Positions 36,059 through 45,453 of a stretch of 64,000 bases of DNA are shown piece by piece (the stretch's first letter is position 1; every line of letters begins with the position of its first letter). The notes under the pieces were generated by a model. The model was not told the origin of the DNA and did not search any database. It saw only the letters and a list, made by a program, of their open reading frames with translations. The translations under genes were made by a program, and so were the position numbers. This stretch comes from Bacteroidales bacterium (GTDB lineage Bacteria; Bacteroidota; Bacteroidia; Bacteroidales; Muribaculaceae), in contig CAJTFH010000010.1 of NCBI GenBank assembly GCA_910575545.1, positions 1-64,000 of the forward strand, given 5' to 3'.

Positions 36059-36880
36059 TTAATTCCTTTCTTTGAAAATGCCGTTTTTCGCCCATGTGAG
36101 CCGCGCTGTGCGTGTGTGTTCCATCAACTCGATGTTGCGTGGATCCCGGTCTTTGGCGTTTTCGTTGTGATGGAGGTGATATTCTATGCCGCCGAATTTC
36201 AGGAAACGCTTTTTTACCCCCGCATTGATTAGCCGCCACGACAGCTCTGAGTCTTCGCGACCCCAGCCGGTTATGTCTTCGTTATAACCGTTGACCCGGA
36301 GCAGGTCTTCGCGCCAGAATGCCATGTTGCAGCCTCTGACATATTCTCCTTGACGGCTTTTATATCCGGTCATAAAAGGTGTCAGCAGAGGCATCCTACG
36401 CCCGTTCAGCCCTTTCTTTATGGTTTTTATTGCAGCAAGGTCAACGTTGCCGCTGCTGATGATTTCGTCAGTCGTTTCTTTGGTGAGCAGAACCCTGCTT
36501 CCTGTGATGAAGCTGCCTTTTCGGGCTATACGCATATGGTCTAAAACAAATGCCGGATGCAGGATTATATCACCGTCAATCTGTATTATATAGTCGCCAT
36601 TGGCGGCCTCAATTGCCTTATTGCGGATTGCTGATAGCCGGAATCCTTTATCGGGATGCCATATGTGGCGCAGAGGCACGAATGATTCAGCGGCGAGTTC
36701 CTCTACCAGCAGCCGGGTTTCCTCGCCTGAGCCGTCGTCGGCCACGAGGATTTCATCGGGAAGACGGCGCTGGTTGAAGATGCTGCGTATCGACAGCTCG
36801 AGATAGCGGGGCGAATTATATGTGGTCACAAGCAGTGACACTCTCGGTTTCTTAGATTTCATTTTTGTTTTGTTTTTCAT
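36059..36880 (-). CDS. Family 2 glycosyltransferase with GT7-like C-terminus
   Basis: The 273-residue cytosolic GT-A enzyme starts with the family 2 pattern SLLVTTYNSPRYLELSI and RRLPDEILVADDGSG, carries the acidic metal motif in IQIDGDIIL near residues 95-103, and ends with a GT7-C-like segment (YVRGCNMAFWREDL, WGREDSELSWRL), as in chondroitin-polymerase-like and lipooligosaccharide enzymes. It should add a sugar to a surface glycan. Its start overlaps the stop of the upstream glycosyltransferase gene by 4 bases. Confidence 0.87.
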   Translation of the reverse strand: MKNKTKMKSKKPRVSLLVTTYNSPRYLELSIRSIFNQRRLPDEILVADDGSGEETRLLVEELAAESFVPLRHIWHPDKGFRLSAIRNKAIEAANGDYIIQIDGDIILHPAFVLDHMRIARKGSFITGSRVLLTKETTDEIISSGNVDLAAIKTIKKGLNGRRMPLLTPFMTGYKSRQGEYVRGCNMAFWREDLLRVNGYNEDITGWGREDSELSWRLINAGVKKRFLKFGGIEYHLHHNENAKDRDPRNIELMEHTRTARLTWAKNGIFKERN

Positions 36881-37896
36881 GGGAATAGACCTTGTGCCTT
36901 TTTCAGGCGTGCAGGTTGGAACATTATCCCGATGCGCATACTTAAACGGAACAGACAGGGTGACGACAACAATCGTTGGTAGCGTTTCTCTGTCCGGGCA
37001 TTAAGAACCCCGGTATCTTTTATCCGGTCATAGAATTCTGTGGTTGCAGCTATAATCTGTTTGAATGCTGCATATGCATCTTTTTTGCTGCAATAACGGG
37101 CTATATGCTTTGCGCATCCTACGGCGCTTTTTACAGCTGATGCGTCGATTTTCTGCCAGTCTAATCCAGATATTTTGAGCGTATGGTAATATTTGATTCT
37201 TTCGAGGTCGGCATTTAGTTTGTCGATACGGGTCTGCACTGACGGGGTATATACAATCCCCGATTTTCTCATACGGTAATGATACAGCGGCTCGTCGACT
37301 ACTGCAAGACGGCTTGTGTTATTCATCCATCGATGCATTACCGCGAGATCTTCATAGTTGCGTCCTACCGGGTATAGTGATGAAATGATTTCACGACGGT
37401 AGATTTTATCCCAAGAGTAACTTTCTATAGCGCGGTTCTCAAATAGTTCACGCATTGCTTCGTCGTGGCTCAGCACAGAGGCGCATGGCATCGGCTGTTT
37501 AATTTTTGTTCGGTTGCGCCATTCAAAACAATACCCACACAACACCATATCGGCATTGTGTTTTGTCATGGCTGCAATCATTTTTTCATACATCCGGCTG
37601 TCGATTCGGTCGTCGCTGTCGACAAACCCAATCACACGACCTTCGGATATTTCCAATCCGCTGTTTCGGGCAGCTGACAGGCCTCCGTTAGCCTGGTGTA
37701 TGACTCTTATCCGGGGGTCTGCGGCGGCATAGCTGTCGCAGATGGCGGGGCAGTTGTCGGGTGAACCGTCATCGATGAGAATCAGCTCCCAGTCGGTGAA
37801 TGTCTGTGCAATCACCGAATCGACCGCTTCGCGCAGATAGCGCTCAACGTTATATACAGGCATTATGATGCTCAACGATGGCGTCTTGTTGTTCAT
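36877..37896 (-). CDS. Family 2 glycosyltransferase
   Basis: This 339-residue GT2 enzyme has the N-terminal nucleotide-sugar fold: SLSIIMPVYNVERYLREAVDS at about 7-27, TDWELILIDDGSPDNC, ANGGLSAARNSGLE and the metal-binding VDSDD near residues 91-95. The C-terminal third is helical and more variable and likely sets acceptor specificity. It lies 6 bases downstream of the capsule-type glycosyltransferase gene and overlaps the next gene, so the three are co-transcribed. Confidence 0.88.
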   Translation of the reverse strand: MNNKTPSLSIIMPVYNVERYLREAVDSVIAQTFTDWELILIDDGSPDNCPAICDSYAAADPRIRVIHQANGGLSAARNSGLEISEGRVIGFVDSDDRIDSRMYEKMIAAMTKHNADMVLCGYCFEWRNRTKIKQPMPCASVLSHDEAMRELFENRAIESYSWDKIYRREIISSLYPVGRNYEDLAVMHRWMNNTSRLAVVDEPLYHYRMRKSGIVYTPSVQTRIDKLNADLERIKYYHTLKISGLDWQKIDASAVKSAVGCAKHIARYCSKKDAYAAFKQIIAATTEFYDRIKDTGVLNARTEKRYQRLLSSPCLFRLSMRIGIMFQPARLKKAQGLFP

Positions 37897-37902
37897 GGTG
37901 TG

Positions 37903-38874
37903 CTATTTTATGTCTGGTTGTGGTTTTTGGGAACTGGAGTCTGTTGCAGGTTCCGCCGGTAGCGACAGAAGTCTGCGCATGATTACGTCGCGGAAACTTC
38001 CGGCAACTTCAAAAGGGTTGTCGCTGTGGCGCGTTTTCTGGAACGGGGCGAGATTTGCTATTTGTTCCCATTTCTGTTCATTGAATGGTTCGAGGCCATA
38101 TGCCCACCATAGCTGATGGGTGGGTTGCTGTTCGGCATGGGGCATCTGATCGTAGATGGCTTTGCAGCGAGGGTCGTTTTCGATAATGAAATCGAGTATA
38201 ACCTGGTGGATCATATAGGCTTTAGGATAGCCGACGTTCTGCCAATAGGTTATTATTGCATGAAGCCACGCCTTCATCAGGAAATTGCCTTTCTGCGACC
38301 GTATGAAGCAGTTTTGGAATCCTATATGGAATGTCACCGGGTCAGTGCGCGTCTCGTAGAGGAATACGTCGGCGTTTTCTATCCAATGTGGGATCTGGCC
38401 TGTGGCCAATGCTGTGGCATCGAACCAATAGCCGCCATGTCGGTAGACCAATGCCACACGGCAGATATCGGTGAAATGCGCCGCCCGCATATGGCCGCTT
38501 TTCCACATGTCAACGATGAACCGGGGTAAGTCAATCCATCGGAAAAGTGATTCCGCATCAAGCACAACGACTTCTTTACCGGTATTGCGGCGCATACTTT
38601 CAATGCAGCCTTTTACAACCGGGGGCATATCCTGCTCTCCTTGCAGCCAGATGGTGAAAATCCACTCCGGTTCGGGTTCGGCAGGATGCAGGTCCGGCTC
38701 GATGTTGCGGAACTCATCAGTCAAAGGTTGCAGGAACCGACGCAGGTAGCGGCCTCTTGCCGCTCTGCGTCGTCGGCTATGTTCTGCGTGGGAAGGCCAC
38801 GGCCAGTTGATAATGTGGGCTTCCAACACAAATTGCAGATTCGACAACAGTGAGGATTTCTTTGAGAGCTTCAT
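37903..38874 (-). CDS. Capsular polysaccharide synthesis-type glycosyltransferase
   Basis: This 323-residue protein resembles the Caps_synth/GT32-like family: WIFTIWLQGEQDMPPVVKGCIES near 70-92, a VVLDAESL strand, then FTDICRVALVYRHGGYWFDATAL near 143-165 with the Asp of WFDA in place of the usual DxD. It probably transfers a sugar from a nucleotide donor onto a surface polysaccharide. It is the first gene of the four-gene run. A basic, Arg-rich stretch (about 29-45) precedes the catalytic domain. Confidence 0.85.
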   Translation of the reverse strand: MKLSKKSSLLSNLQFVLEAHIINWPWPSHAEHSRRRRAARGRYLRRFLQPLTDEFRNIEPDLHPAEPEPEWIFTIWLQGEQDMPPVVKGCIESMRRNTGKEVVVLDAESLFRWIDLPRFIVDMWKSGHMRAAHFTDICRVALVYRHGGYWFDATALATGQIPHWIENADVFLYETRTDPVTFHIGFQNCFIRSQKGNFLMKAWLHAIITYWQNVGYPKAYMIHQVILDFIIENDPRCKAIYDQMPHAEQQPTHQLWWAYGLEPFNEQKWEQIANLAPFQKTRHSDNPFEVAGSFRDVIMRRLLSLPAEPATDSSSQKPQPDIK

Positions 38875-38897
38875 ACAACGGGATGTGTGCTAAAACG

Positions 38898-40010
38898 TCA
38901 GACCGGTATGACCATCATCGGAATGTCGGCACTGAATAAGATGCGGTGGGCGAGACTGGGGTTGAATACGCGGGCAATCACGTTTTTGCGTTTGTTGGGC
39001 ATACAAAGCATCTGGAACGGAATCTCATGCTCGAGATTGCGGAACTCCTCTGAAAGGGATTTCGGCTCGATTGTGCGCATTGAGAATGCATAACCTTCAT
39101 AATGGTTGCGGCAGTAATCGAGCAGGTTCTGGCGGGCTTTGTCTGGCTGTCCGGCCCGGAACCGTTTTGAAGGGATGTCAATCAGTGTGACGTTCAGGTT
39201 GAGGTCGGGAAACATGCGGTAGAGTGAATCGAGCGCCAACATATCCTCCTGGTCGAGGTTGCAGAAAAAGGCTACGTCGTGCATGTCGGCAATCAGTTTC
39301 AGATTAACATTCTCAGGGATGGTGAATGCCGGTATGCGGCAACCGTCGAGCACTTCGGCAGTTACGCTTCCGATGAGTTCCTCCTCTTTTTTGTTGGTTT
39401 CACGTGTGCCCATTGCCACCATTTGGGGCTTTTCTTCACGGATATATTCCAGAATCACCTCTTCAGGAATCCCTTCGCATATTTTTGATGTGAATTTGAC
39501 TGCCGGCACCTCTCCCGATTTGATCGATTCCATTATTTTGGCGGTGAAGCGTTTCATAAGCGTTTCGGCTTCACTTTGCAACTGCCGTGTGGCGGCAATG
39601 TCGGCAAGTTCATAGTCATATGCGTCTGAGAGCTGCACAGTGTCGCGGTTTGCCGGAGAGATGAAGGCATTCAGGAATTCGATTTCCCATTTCTGCTTTG
39701 CAGCTAATTGCATTGCCAGTTTTGCCGCTGATAATGATAATGGTGTGAAATCGGTAGGCACGAGCATTACCCCTTTGCCAGCCATTGTTGCGTCGTGGGC
39801 AGTGAAAATATCCATGTTTTCAACTATGCGCAGGGCTAACGGCAGGTCAGATTCTTTTATCCGTAGTCTGACACCTGGAGAAACCACGGGAGCGGCAAGA
39901 TTCACGTTGTTAAGCTCCACATAGATTCCTTCTCTTTCGAGGAGGCTCTTGACGGGAAGCGCCCGTTCATATGTGTGTATGGCCAGGGTTATCAGTCTGT
40001 CGGGTGTCAT
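38898..40010 (-). CDS. Universal stress protein with DUF2007-like N-terminus
   Basis: The 370-residue cytosolic protein begins with a DUF2007-like module (about 1-72: ERALPVKSLLEREGIYVELNN, then RLRIKESDLPLALRI), followed by two universal stress domains: the first from VMLVPTDFTPLSLSAAKLAM (about 80-100) with MVAMGTRETNKKEEELIGSVTAEVL near 205-229, and a more diverged second one. The first domain keeps a GTR-x-GSVT-type nucleotide-binding pattern. Usp proteins respond to starvation and stress; the front module may sense a signal. It is a single-gene unit. Confidence 0.8.
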   Translation of the reverse strand: MTPDRLITLAIHTYERALPVKSLLEREGIYVELNNVNLAAPVVSPGVRLRIKESDLPLALRIVENMDIFTAHDATMAGKGVMLVPTDFTPLSLSAAKLAMQLAAKQKWEIEFLNAFISPANRDTVQLSDAYDYELADIAATRQLQSEAETLMKRFTAKIMESIKSGEVPAVKFTSKICEGIPEEVILEYIREEKPQMVAMGTRETNKKEEELIGSVTAEVLDGCRIPAFTIPENVNLKLIADMHDVAFFCNLDQEDMLALDSLYRMFPDLNLNVTLIDIPSKRFRAGQPDKARQNLLDYCRNHYEGYAFSMRTIEPKSLSEEFRNLEHEIPFQMLCMPNKRKNVIARVFNPSLAHRILFSADIPMMVIPV

Positions 40011-40153
40011 GGTTTTTTATGTTTGATTGATGGCATTGGTGGCGTTTGCCGGATTCTAACTAAGAATATCGCACCCCCGGTTCCACATTTTCATGCAGCA
40101 TCCTCAGGGCGCGATATTTTCTTTTCTGATGGGTAGGGGAAATCTCCCGCATC

Positions 40154-40420
40154 TTATTGTTCTTTTTTCATCTCCTCCTCTTCAAGAATGGCGAGGGCTT
40201 TGTCGTAGATGGTTGTGTCGTCGAGCACTACGATGCCTCCGTCGGGCCCCGGTTCGATATGCATACCGCAGTTTTTCCCATATTCATAGTTTGAGCCGCC
40301 GAAATAGTTGCGGACGGTCTGTACGGTTATATGAAGCTCGTCGGCGATGCGGTGGGTTGCGCCGTCGGGCAAACTGTCTTTTACGCGGCGGAGATCGTTG
40401 AAAGTGATTGTCTTTGTCAT
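40154..40420 (-). CDS. Small helix-turn-helix DNA-binding protein
   Basis: The 88-residue protein carries an HTH-like segment near residues 18-40 (GATHRIADELHITVQTVRNYFGG) and a C-terminal half, EPGPDGGIVVLDDTTIYDKALAILEEEE, with an acidic helix. I recognise it as a small DNA-binding protein common in Bacteroidales, without an assigned regulon. It lies between the Usp gene and the Bat operon in the same direction, about 235 bases from batE, in a region with an inverted repeat that could be its own operator. Confidence 0.7.
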   Translation of the reverse strand: MTKTITFNDLRRVKDSLPDGATHRIADELHITVQTVRNYFGGSNYEYGKNCGMHIEPGPDGGIVVLDDTTIYDKALAILEEEEMKKEQ

Positions 40421-40501
40421 GATCTTATGTTTTTATGGGTGAGTATTAAGATTATTACGTCACTAATTTAAAAGGAATGTTTGACTTTTCCAAATGCTTT
40501 A

Positions 40502-40521
40502 TATGTGTTATAAAACACATA
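40502..40521. repeat. Inverted repeat TATGTGTT-ATAA-AACACATA
   Basis: Eight-base perfect arms at 40502-40509 and 40514-40521 with a 4-base centre lie upstream of the small HTH gene and downstream of batE. It could be the operator of the HTH protein or a weak terminator for the Bat transcript. Confidence 0.4.
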
Positions 40522-40655
40522 AATTCGCCTAAGAGGTGTAATTGCAGGAATGTCAAAGAGTTCCTTTTGCCGATGCTGCTGAAATAATTTTCAACATAGT
40601 GCCGCGGCTGTGGGTGAAACCGGCCTACAGAGCTTCTGAATCGGTCTGAAAGGTG

Positions 40656-41534
40656 TTATATGCGTTCCACCTCAGATGCCTTTATCCATGCCCGGTCGCC
40701 TGTTCCTACTTTTACTTCATACCATTTCCCGTCGGATGTTGTAGCCACGGAGTCGACAATTTCCACTTTCGTGCCCTCATGGAGCAGGAATGCCTCCTCA
40801 CTGCGTGTGCGAGCTTCCCTTGGTGTGGTGGATAGTTGCGCGGAGGGTGGCAGGATTATGGCATCGGTATCGTTTTCCATTCTGTCGGCGGCAGCGAAAG
40901 ATACGATAATCGATGCCCCGCAAAGCAGAAACAATACTATTCCGCCAAAGAAACAGATTTTTTTCACTATGATGACCGATGAAAAAAGATATGCCGACAA
41001 TGCGCCAAGGAATAATGCAAACAAAGTCACGGCAATCCATGCCCAGGCATCGGCTGTGAACACTCCGACAATGTTGTGCCACAAGGTTGTCATAATCGAG
41101 CCTTCTTCAATCTGACGGTCGGTTATTTTGGATTTCACGAATGCCAGGTTTTCGCGCGCGTCGGCATTGGTAGGATCGAGTTTCAATGCACGTTCATAGT
41201 TGACGATGGCTTTCCCAAGATTACCTTGCCGGTAATATGCATTTCCGAGGTTATAGAACAGAACGGCAGATGAGCCGCCGGTTTTCATGGCTTCAGTGTA
41301 AAGCTCCCCGGCAAGCACGAAGTTGTCGGCTGCATATGCTGAATCTCCTGATTGCGCGAGCTCTTCGCCTGAGCGGGTTGCCAGGGGCTGCCCGGCAGAT
41401 GTTGCAGTTTCAGCAACGGTTGAAATGCTGTCGGGTGTCGTTCCGTTGTCAGATGACATGGGGGTCTGACCGTAGGCTATTGGCCCACTGAGCGCCAGGA
41501 TTGCTGCAAATAGGTTGAATATGATGGTTTTCAT
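40656..41534 (-). CDS. batE: BatE, TPR and SH3-domain protein of the aerotolerance operon
   Basis: The 292-residue protein has a signal peptide (about 1-23), tetratricopeptide repeats (about 60-145, e.g. VLFYNLGNAYYRQGNLGKAIVNYERALKLDP), two membrane helices (about 170-225) and a C-terminal SH3-like domain (about 240-290, GKWYEVKVG and AWI near the end). This is the layout of BatE. The Bat proteins support growth and survival under oxygen exposure in Bacteroides fragilis. It follows batD after 5 bases. Confidence 0.88.
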   Translation of the reverse strand: MKTIIFNLFAAILALSGPIAYGQTPMSSDNGTTPDSISTVAETATSAGQPLATRSGEELAQSGDSAYAADNFVLAGELYTEAMKTGGSSAVLFYNLGNAYYRQGNLGKAIVNYERALKLDPTNADARENLAFVKSKITDRQIEEGSIMTTLWHNIVGVFTADAWAWIAVTLFALFLGALSAYLFSSVIIVKKICFFGGIVLFLLCGASIIVSFAAADRMENDTDAIILPPSAQLSTTPREARTRSEEAFLLHEGTKVEIVDSVATTSDGKWYEVKVGTGDRAWIKASEVERI

Positions 41535-41539
41535 AATGA

Positions 41540-43378
41540 TTATCGTGTGAGTTTGGCTTTCTCCATGGCGTTAATTGTGTCTGTCGCTTCGTTGTATAGC
41601 GCCTCTACCGATGAATCGAGAGAGGAATCGGGGGTGTAACGGGCCATTTCGCACTTGTCGAGCAGATTTATCACTTTATCAGTTACGGCAGTCTCAACAC
41701 CTCGTTCAGAGAGAGTGTCAACGATATTCTGCCGTGTCAGTTGCGAAGCCGGCATGTTGAGCTTGTCGCTTAGATAGCCCCACAAAGCCTTAAGGGTCTC
41801 TTCGTAGAAGAGTTCGCTCTTGTGGGCTTTCATGAATCCTTCGGCGGCTTTCAGGCGTCTGCGTGCCACTTTGTTGGCCCGGGATGTGCGTCTGCCGGCC
41901 ACGTCGGCATCCATTTTGAGCTGACGTCGGTATATCCAGAAACTTCCGAGCATGATGGCCGCCAAGCAACCGAAAATAGCCCAATACCACCAGAAGCGCA
42001 CCATCGGGCGGTGGTCGTGGCTCAGCCCTTTGTCTCCTAGTTTTATGTGGTGTATGTCTGTGTTTTTAGCTTCTATGTCGCGTTGGTCGGCGCTCATGGT
42101 TGTGCCTGAGCCTTTGGCTATGTTCATTGTATAGCCCGGGGCGTTGACGGTAACATACTCCTTCTTGGCGGGATCGAAATATGAGAATTCCTGTTGCGGT
42201 ATTTTGAATTCTCCTACACTCTGTGGCACTATTGTGTAGTCGACCATCACAGTGCCGGTCATATTGTTACCGGTGACACGCGTGTTTTCTTCCGTTTTTG
42301 GCGTGTATTGCTCAAACTCATTGGGTATCGACGGTTTGGGCGCTTTCAGGAATTTGATGTTACCTGTGCCGGTTATTATGTAGCGCAGCGACACAGCCTC
42401 GCCGGTGCGTGGCTCTGTGTTGCTAAGGTTGCTTTCAAACTTGAACTGGCCGACAGCGCCGGAGAATGATGCGGGTGCGGGCTGGGGCAGGGGAGTGATG
42501 TTGACGCTTTGGGTGAAAGGTTGCAGATGAACCTCTTTTTCAACCGGACGCGCCGATATGAAGAATCCGTTTGACACCCTTTCGAGCTGAACTACGCTCA
42601 AGTCGTATTTCCCTGAGTTGATGGTGAGCTTACCCGATTTCTGCGGATAGATGATGCATTTTTTCAGAACGGCGGTTATGTAGTTCTGTCCGTTATAGTG
42701 TTCCACATCGTTCAGTGCCGCCTGGGTGTCGAGTTCCTCAATCAGGAAGCCGTCGAATGTCGGGGGGGAGGTCATCATGAACGAGTTGATGCGCTCGAAT
42801 TTAGTGTAGAGCTTCAGGGTGCATTCAATGGCTTCACCTTCGTAGGCATGGCTTTTGTTTAATATTACTCTGACGAATATGTCGTTTTTCCCGATTTGTG
42901 CCTGTGAATCCTGGCTGTCGAGATTGTCGACACGGGGAGAACCGTAGCCGTTTCCATAAACGCTGTTATTGCCCGATGCTCCCTGGTTTTTGTCGGGAGG
43001 CAGGATTTTGAACGTGGCGCTGTTGGTGCGGTAGGTTTTACCGCCCGAAACAATAGATGCTTCCGCAATGGTGTAAGTTCCTTCCTTTTCCGCACGGTAG
43101 GTGAAAGTGTAATCTTCCGTAGTGCTTGAAGTCTGGTGCCCGTTGATTATCTGCATTGATTGCATGGTGCTGACACCGGGCCGTGGCGACAGCAGTTTAC
43201 ATCCGCTGATCGGGGGCGCGCTTAGACTGCTGCCGTCGCCGTTGGTCAGCCTGTAGGTCACATAAAAGACATTCCCGGCAATAACGTTGCGCGGGGGCAC
43301 GACCTGAAACGATGTCTGTGCTGACACCGCTGCAATTACCCCCAATAATAAAGCCAATGTCGTTAACAGCTTTTTCAT
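41540..43378 (-). CDS. batD: BatD aerotolerance membrane protein
   Basis: This 612-residue protein has a cleavable signal (about 1-20), several immunoglobulin-like beta domains (about 25-440, with QTSFQVVPPRNVIAGNVFYVTYRL at the mature N-terminus and KSHAYEGEAIECTLKLY), one membrane helix near 457-480 and a basic helical cytosolic tail with a KLNMPASQLTRQNI segment. Order and length fit BatD (oxygen tolerance). It lies between batC and batE in one operon. Confidence 0.9.
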   Translation of the reverse strand: MKKLLTTLALLLGVIAAVSAQTSFQVVPPRNVIAGNVFYVTYRLTNGDGSSLSAPPISGCKLLSPRPGVSTMQSMQIINGHQTSSTTEDYTFTYRAEKEGTYTIAEASIVSGGKTYRTNSATFKILPPDKNQGASGNNSVYGNGYGSPRVDNLDSQDSQAQIGKNDIFVRVILNKSHAYEGEAIECTLKLYTKFERINSFMMTSPPTFDGFLIEELDTQAALNDVEHYNGQNYITAVLKKCIIYPQKSGKLTINSGKYDLSVVQLERVSNGFFISARPVEKEVHLQPFTQSVNITPLPQPAPASFSGAVGQFKFESNLSNTEPRTGEAVSLRYIITGTGNIKFLKAPKPSIPNEFEQYTPKTEENTRVTGNNMTGTVMVDYTIVPQSVGEFKIPQQEFSYFDPAKKEYVTVNAPGYTMNIAKGSGTTMSADQRDIEAKNTDIHHIKLGDKGLSHDHRPMVRFWWYWAIFGCLAAIMLGSFWIYRRQLKMDADVAGRRTSRANKVARRRLKAAEGFMKAHKSELFYEETLKALWGYLSDKLNMPASQLTRQNIVDTLSERGVETAVTDKVINLLDKCEMARYTPDSSLDSSVEALYNEATDTINAMEKAKLTR

Positions 43379-43457
43379 ATGTTATCTTCTTTACCTGAAT
43401 CGAAATAGTTGAATCGTCTGGCCGTCCGTCTTTCAGGCGGCATATCTCCCCCTGTGC

Positions 43458-44309
43458 TTACCAGGGCTTGTCTGTTGTGCGGCGGTTAGCACGTTTTTCT
43501 TCCCCCTGCTTCATAAGTTCAACCTTCTGGCGCGTGCCGTTCTCTTTGTCTTCCATGGCTTTGAGAATCTGCTGTGCGCTGGCATCGCTCAGACCGCCTT
43601 GCTGTTGTTGCTGAGGCTGCTGTTTGTCTTGGCTCTGGTCTTGCTTATTCTGCTGGTTCTGGTCTTGGTTCTTATCTTGATCCTGATTTTTATCCTGGTT
43701 TTGGTCTTGATTTTCGTTTTGTTGCTTGTCTTGGTTCTGCTGCTGGTCCTGGTTTTGCTGCTGATCTTTGTTCTGATCCTGATTTTGCTGATTCTGGTCT
43801 TGTTCCTGCTTTTTCAGCTGTGCCAGACGCAGGTTCTGGCGAGCCTGGTCGTTATCGGGATTTCGGCGTAATGCGTTTTTGTAGTGTTCTATGGCTGCGG
43901 CATAGTCTTCAGATTTATAAGCGACATTGCCGCGGTCGTAGAATGAGTTCTCGGCCAACTTCCTGTCGGGGTTCTGCGCCACTTTTGCAAGCATACCGTC
44001 GGCGGTGCGTATCAATGAATCCTCTTTGTTGGTAAGGTCTTCGCCTCGTTGTTTGAGATATGCCGACGCAAGGTTGAACTGCGCCGTGGCGTTTTCAGGA
44101 TTCTCTTCAAGGGCTTTTTTATAGGCAACTTCAGCTTCTGCATAACGTTGTTTGCCATAGAGGTCGTTACCCTCTTTGATTGAGTTGCGCTCACGTTTTG
44201 TGGAGATAGTCGCAGGGGTGGCGTCATCATCGCTGTGACACGACGCGGCCATAATCGCCGAACCTATTCCCAGCACCATATATGCGAGTATATTTTTAAT
44301 ACGTTTCAT
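43458..44309 (-). CDS. batC: BatC, TPR lipoprotein with a Gln/Asn/Asp-rich tail
   Basis: From the ATG at 44309 this is a 283-residue lipoprotein (lipobox AASC). Tetratricopeptide repeats cover about residues 45-165 (LYGKQRYAEAEVAYKKALEENPENATAQFNLASAYL). Then about 70 residues are built almost only of Q, N, D and K, ending QQQQQGG, followed by a basic C-terminus. BatC is thought to form a TPR scaffold in the Bat complex. The longer frame upstream requires TTG. The low-complexity part, encoded by 43600-43818, is unusually long. Confidence 0.85.
   Translation of the reverse strand: MKRIKNILAYMVLGIGSAIMAASCHSDDDATPATISTKRERNSIKEGNDLYGKQRYAEAEVAYKKALEENPENATAQFNLASAYLKQRGEDLTNKEDSLIRTADGMLAKVAQNPDRKLAENSFYDRGNVAYKSEDYAAAIEHYKNALRRNPDNDQARQNLRLAQLKKQEQDQNQQNQDQNKDQQQNQDQQQNQDKQQNENQDQNQDKNQDQDKNQDQNQQNKQDQSQDKQQPQQQQQGGLSDASAQQILKAMEDKENGTRQKVELMKQGEEKRANRRTTDKPW
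43600..43818 (-). repeat. Low-complexity Gln/Asn/Asp/Lys coding repeat in batC
   Basis: Degenerate repeats of short units such as DQNQ, DKNQ and QQQNQ occupy about 220 bases. This type of tract expands and contracts by slippage and may vary in length between strains. Confidence 0.7.
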
Positions 44310-44342
44310 TGTCATGTAGGTCTGTGACTTCAAGAGAGTGTT

Positions 44343-45374
44343 TTATTTGCTGAAGAAAGTGAATTTCCTGAGCCATGAAATCTTGCCCGGGAGCACACAC
44401 ATGTCGATGACAAGCAGTATGAGTGCTATCCACACGAACACTGGGAACTGTTCGGCACTTGCTTTGTAGCTCACATGTTTAAGGTCGGATTTCTTAATTT
44501 TGTCGAGTTGCCCGATAAGCTGGTCAACAGCCTTTGAACTGGATCCGTTGATGTATGTTCCGTTGCCGGCCTTAGCGATTTCTTTTGCCATGGCTTCATT
44601 GAGATAGGTGGTGACGGGTGCGCCTGAGGCATCATGCAGGAATTCCCCGCGTCGGCTGTCGATAGGGATTGGTGCTCCTTTGAGAGAGCCGACTCCGATT
44701 ACATCAACTTCTATGCCGAGGCTCTTGGCATATTGCGCCATCTCCATTGCATCTCCCTCATGGTTCTCACCGTCTGTAATTACGATAATCGCCTTGTTGA
44801 TGTCTTCATCGGTTGAGAATGAGTTGATTGACATGTTGATGGCTGTGCCGATGGCTGTGCCCTGTGTCGGAACCATATCGGTTGAAATTTCGTCGAGATA
44901 CATCCGTGCCGAAAGGAAATCGGTGGTTATCGGCAGTTGGGTGTAGGCTTCCCCGGCGAAAACAATCAGCCCCACCTTGTCGTTGTCGAGCTTGTCGATC
45001 AGACGGTTGAGGATATATTTGGCTCGCTGCAGACGTGAAACCCCGTTGGGGTCGTCGCTGGCCGATGCCAGCATTGATCTTGACACGTCAAATGCAATCA
45101 TCACCTCTATCCCGGAGGTGTTTTCAACCTCCTCTTTCTCTCCTGCGCGTGGACGGGCAACGGCTACAATCAGCGCCGCCAAAGCAAGAAGTTCGAGCGA
45201 GATTTTAACCGCAGGCATATATTTTGATGCGTCGGGCATTAGCGGTTCGAGATGCTTCAGCTGTCCGTAACGGCGCAGTTTGGCTTTCCGGGATACGCGC
45301 GCCCAATACCAAAGCCCGAATAGCACCGGTATCAGCAGCAACAGATAGAGCAGATATGGATATGCGAAAGTCAT
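44343..45374 (-). CDS. batB: BatB-type VWA membrane protein
   Basis: The 343-residue protein has two N-terminal membrane helices, a von Willebrand A domain with the metal motif AFDVSRSM near residues 94-101 and later VFAGEAYTQLPIT and VITDGENHEGDA, then a C-terminal helix (about 315-335). It is the second VWA gene after batA and should sit with batA and batD as an inner-membrane scaffold. It lies 33 bases upstream of batC. Confidence 0.9.
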   Translation of the reverse strand: MTFAYPYLLYLLLLIPVLFGLWYWARVSRKAKLRRYGQLKHLEPLMPDASKYMPAVKISLELLALAALIVAVARPRAGEKEEVENTSGIEVMIAFDVSRSMLASASDDPNGVSRLQRAKYILNRLIDKLDNDKVGLIVFAGEAYTQLPITTDFLSARMYLDEISTDMVPTQGTAIGTAINMSINSFSTDEDINKAIIVITDGENHEGDAMEMAQYAKSLGIEVDVIGVGSLKGAPIPIDSRRGEFLHDASGAPVTTYLNEAMAKEIAKAGNGTYINGSSSKAVDQLIGQLDKIKKSDLKHVSYKASAEQFPVFVWIALILLVIDMCVLPGKISWLRKFTFFSK

Positions 45375-45453
45375 AATTTCTTGTCAGATTCGTTATATGG
45401 TGACGTCGGCAGTCATATGTGATCATATGGGTTATGCGCCGTCGGATTCAGCA

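Noticed and set aside
43599-43871. Very hydrophobic Leu/Val repeat frame on the plus strand
   Set aside because: It is the antisense reading of the Gln/Asn/Asp repeat of batC; no start context or family resemblance.
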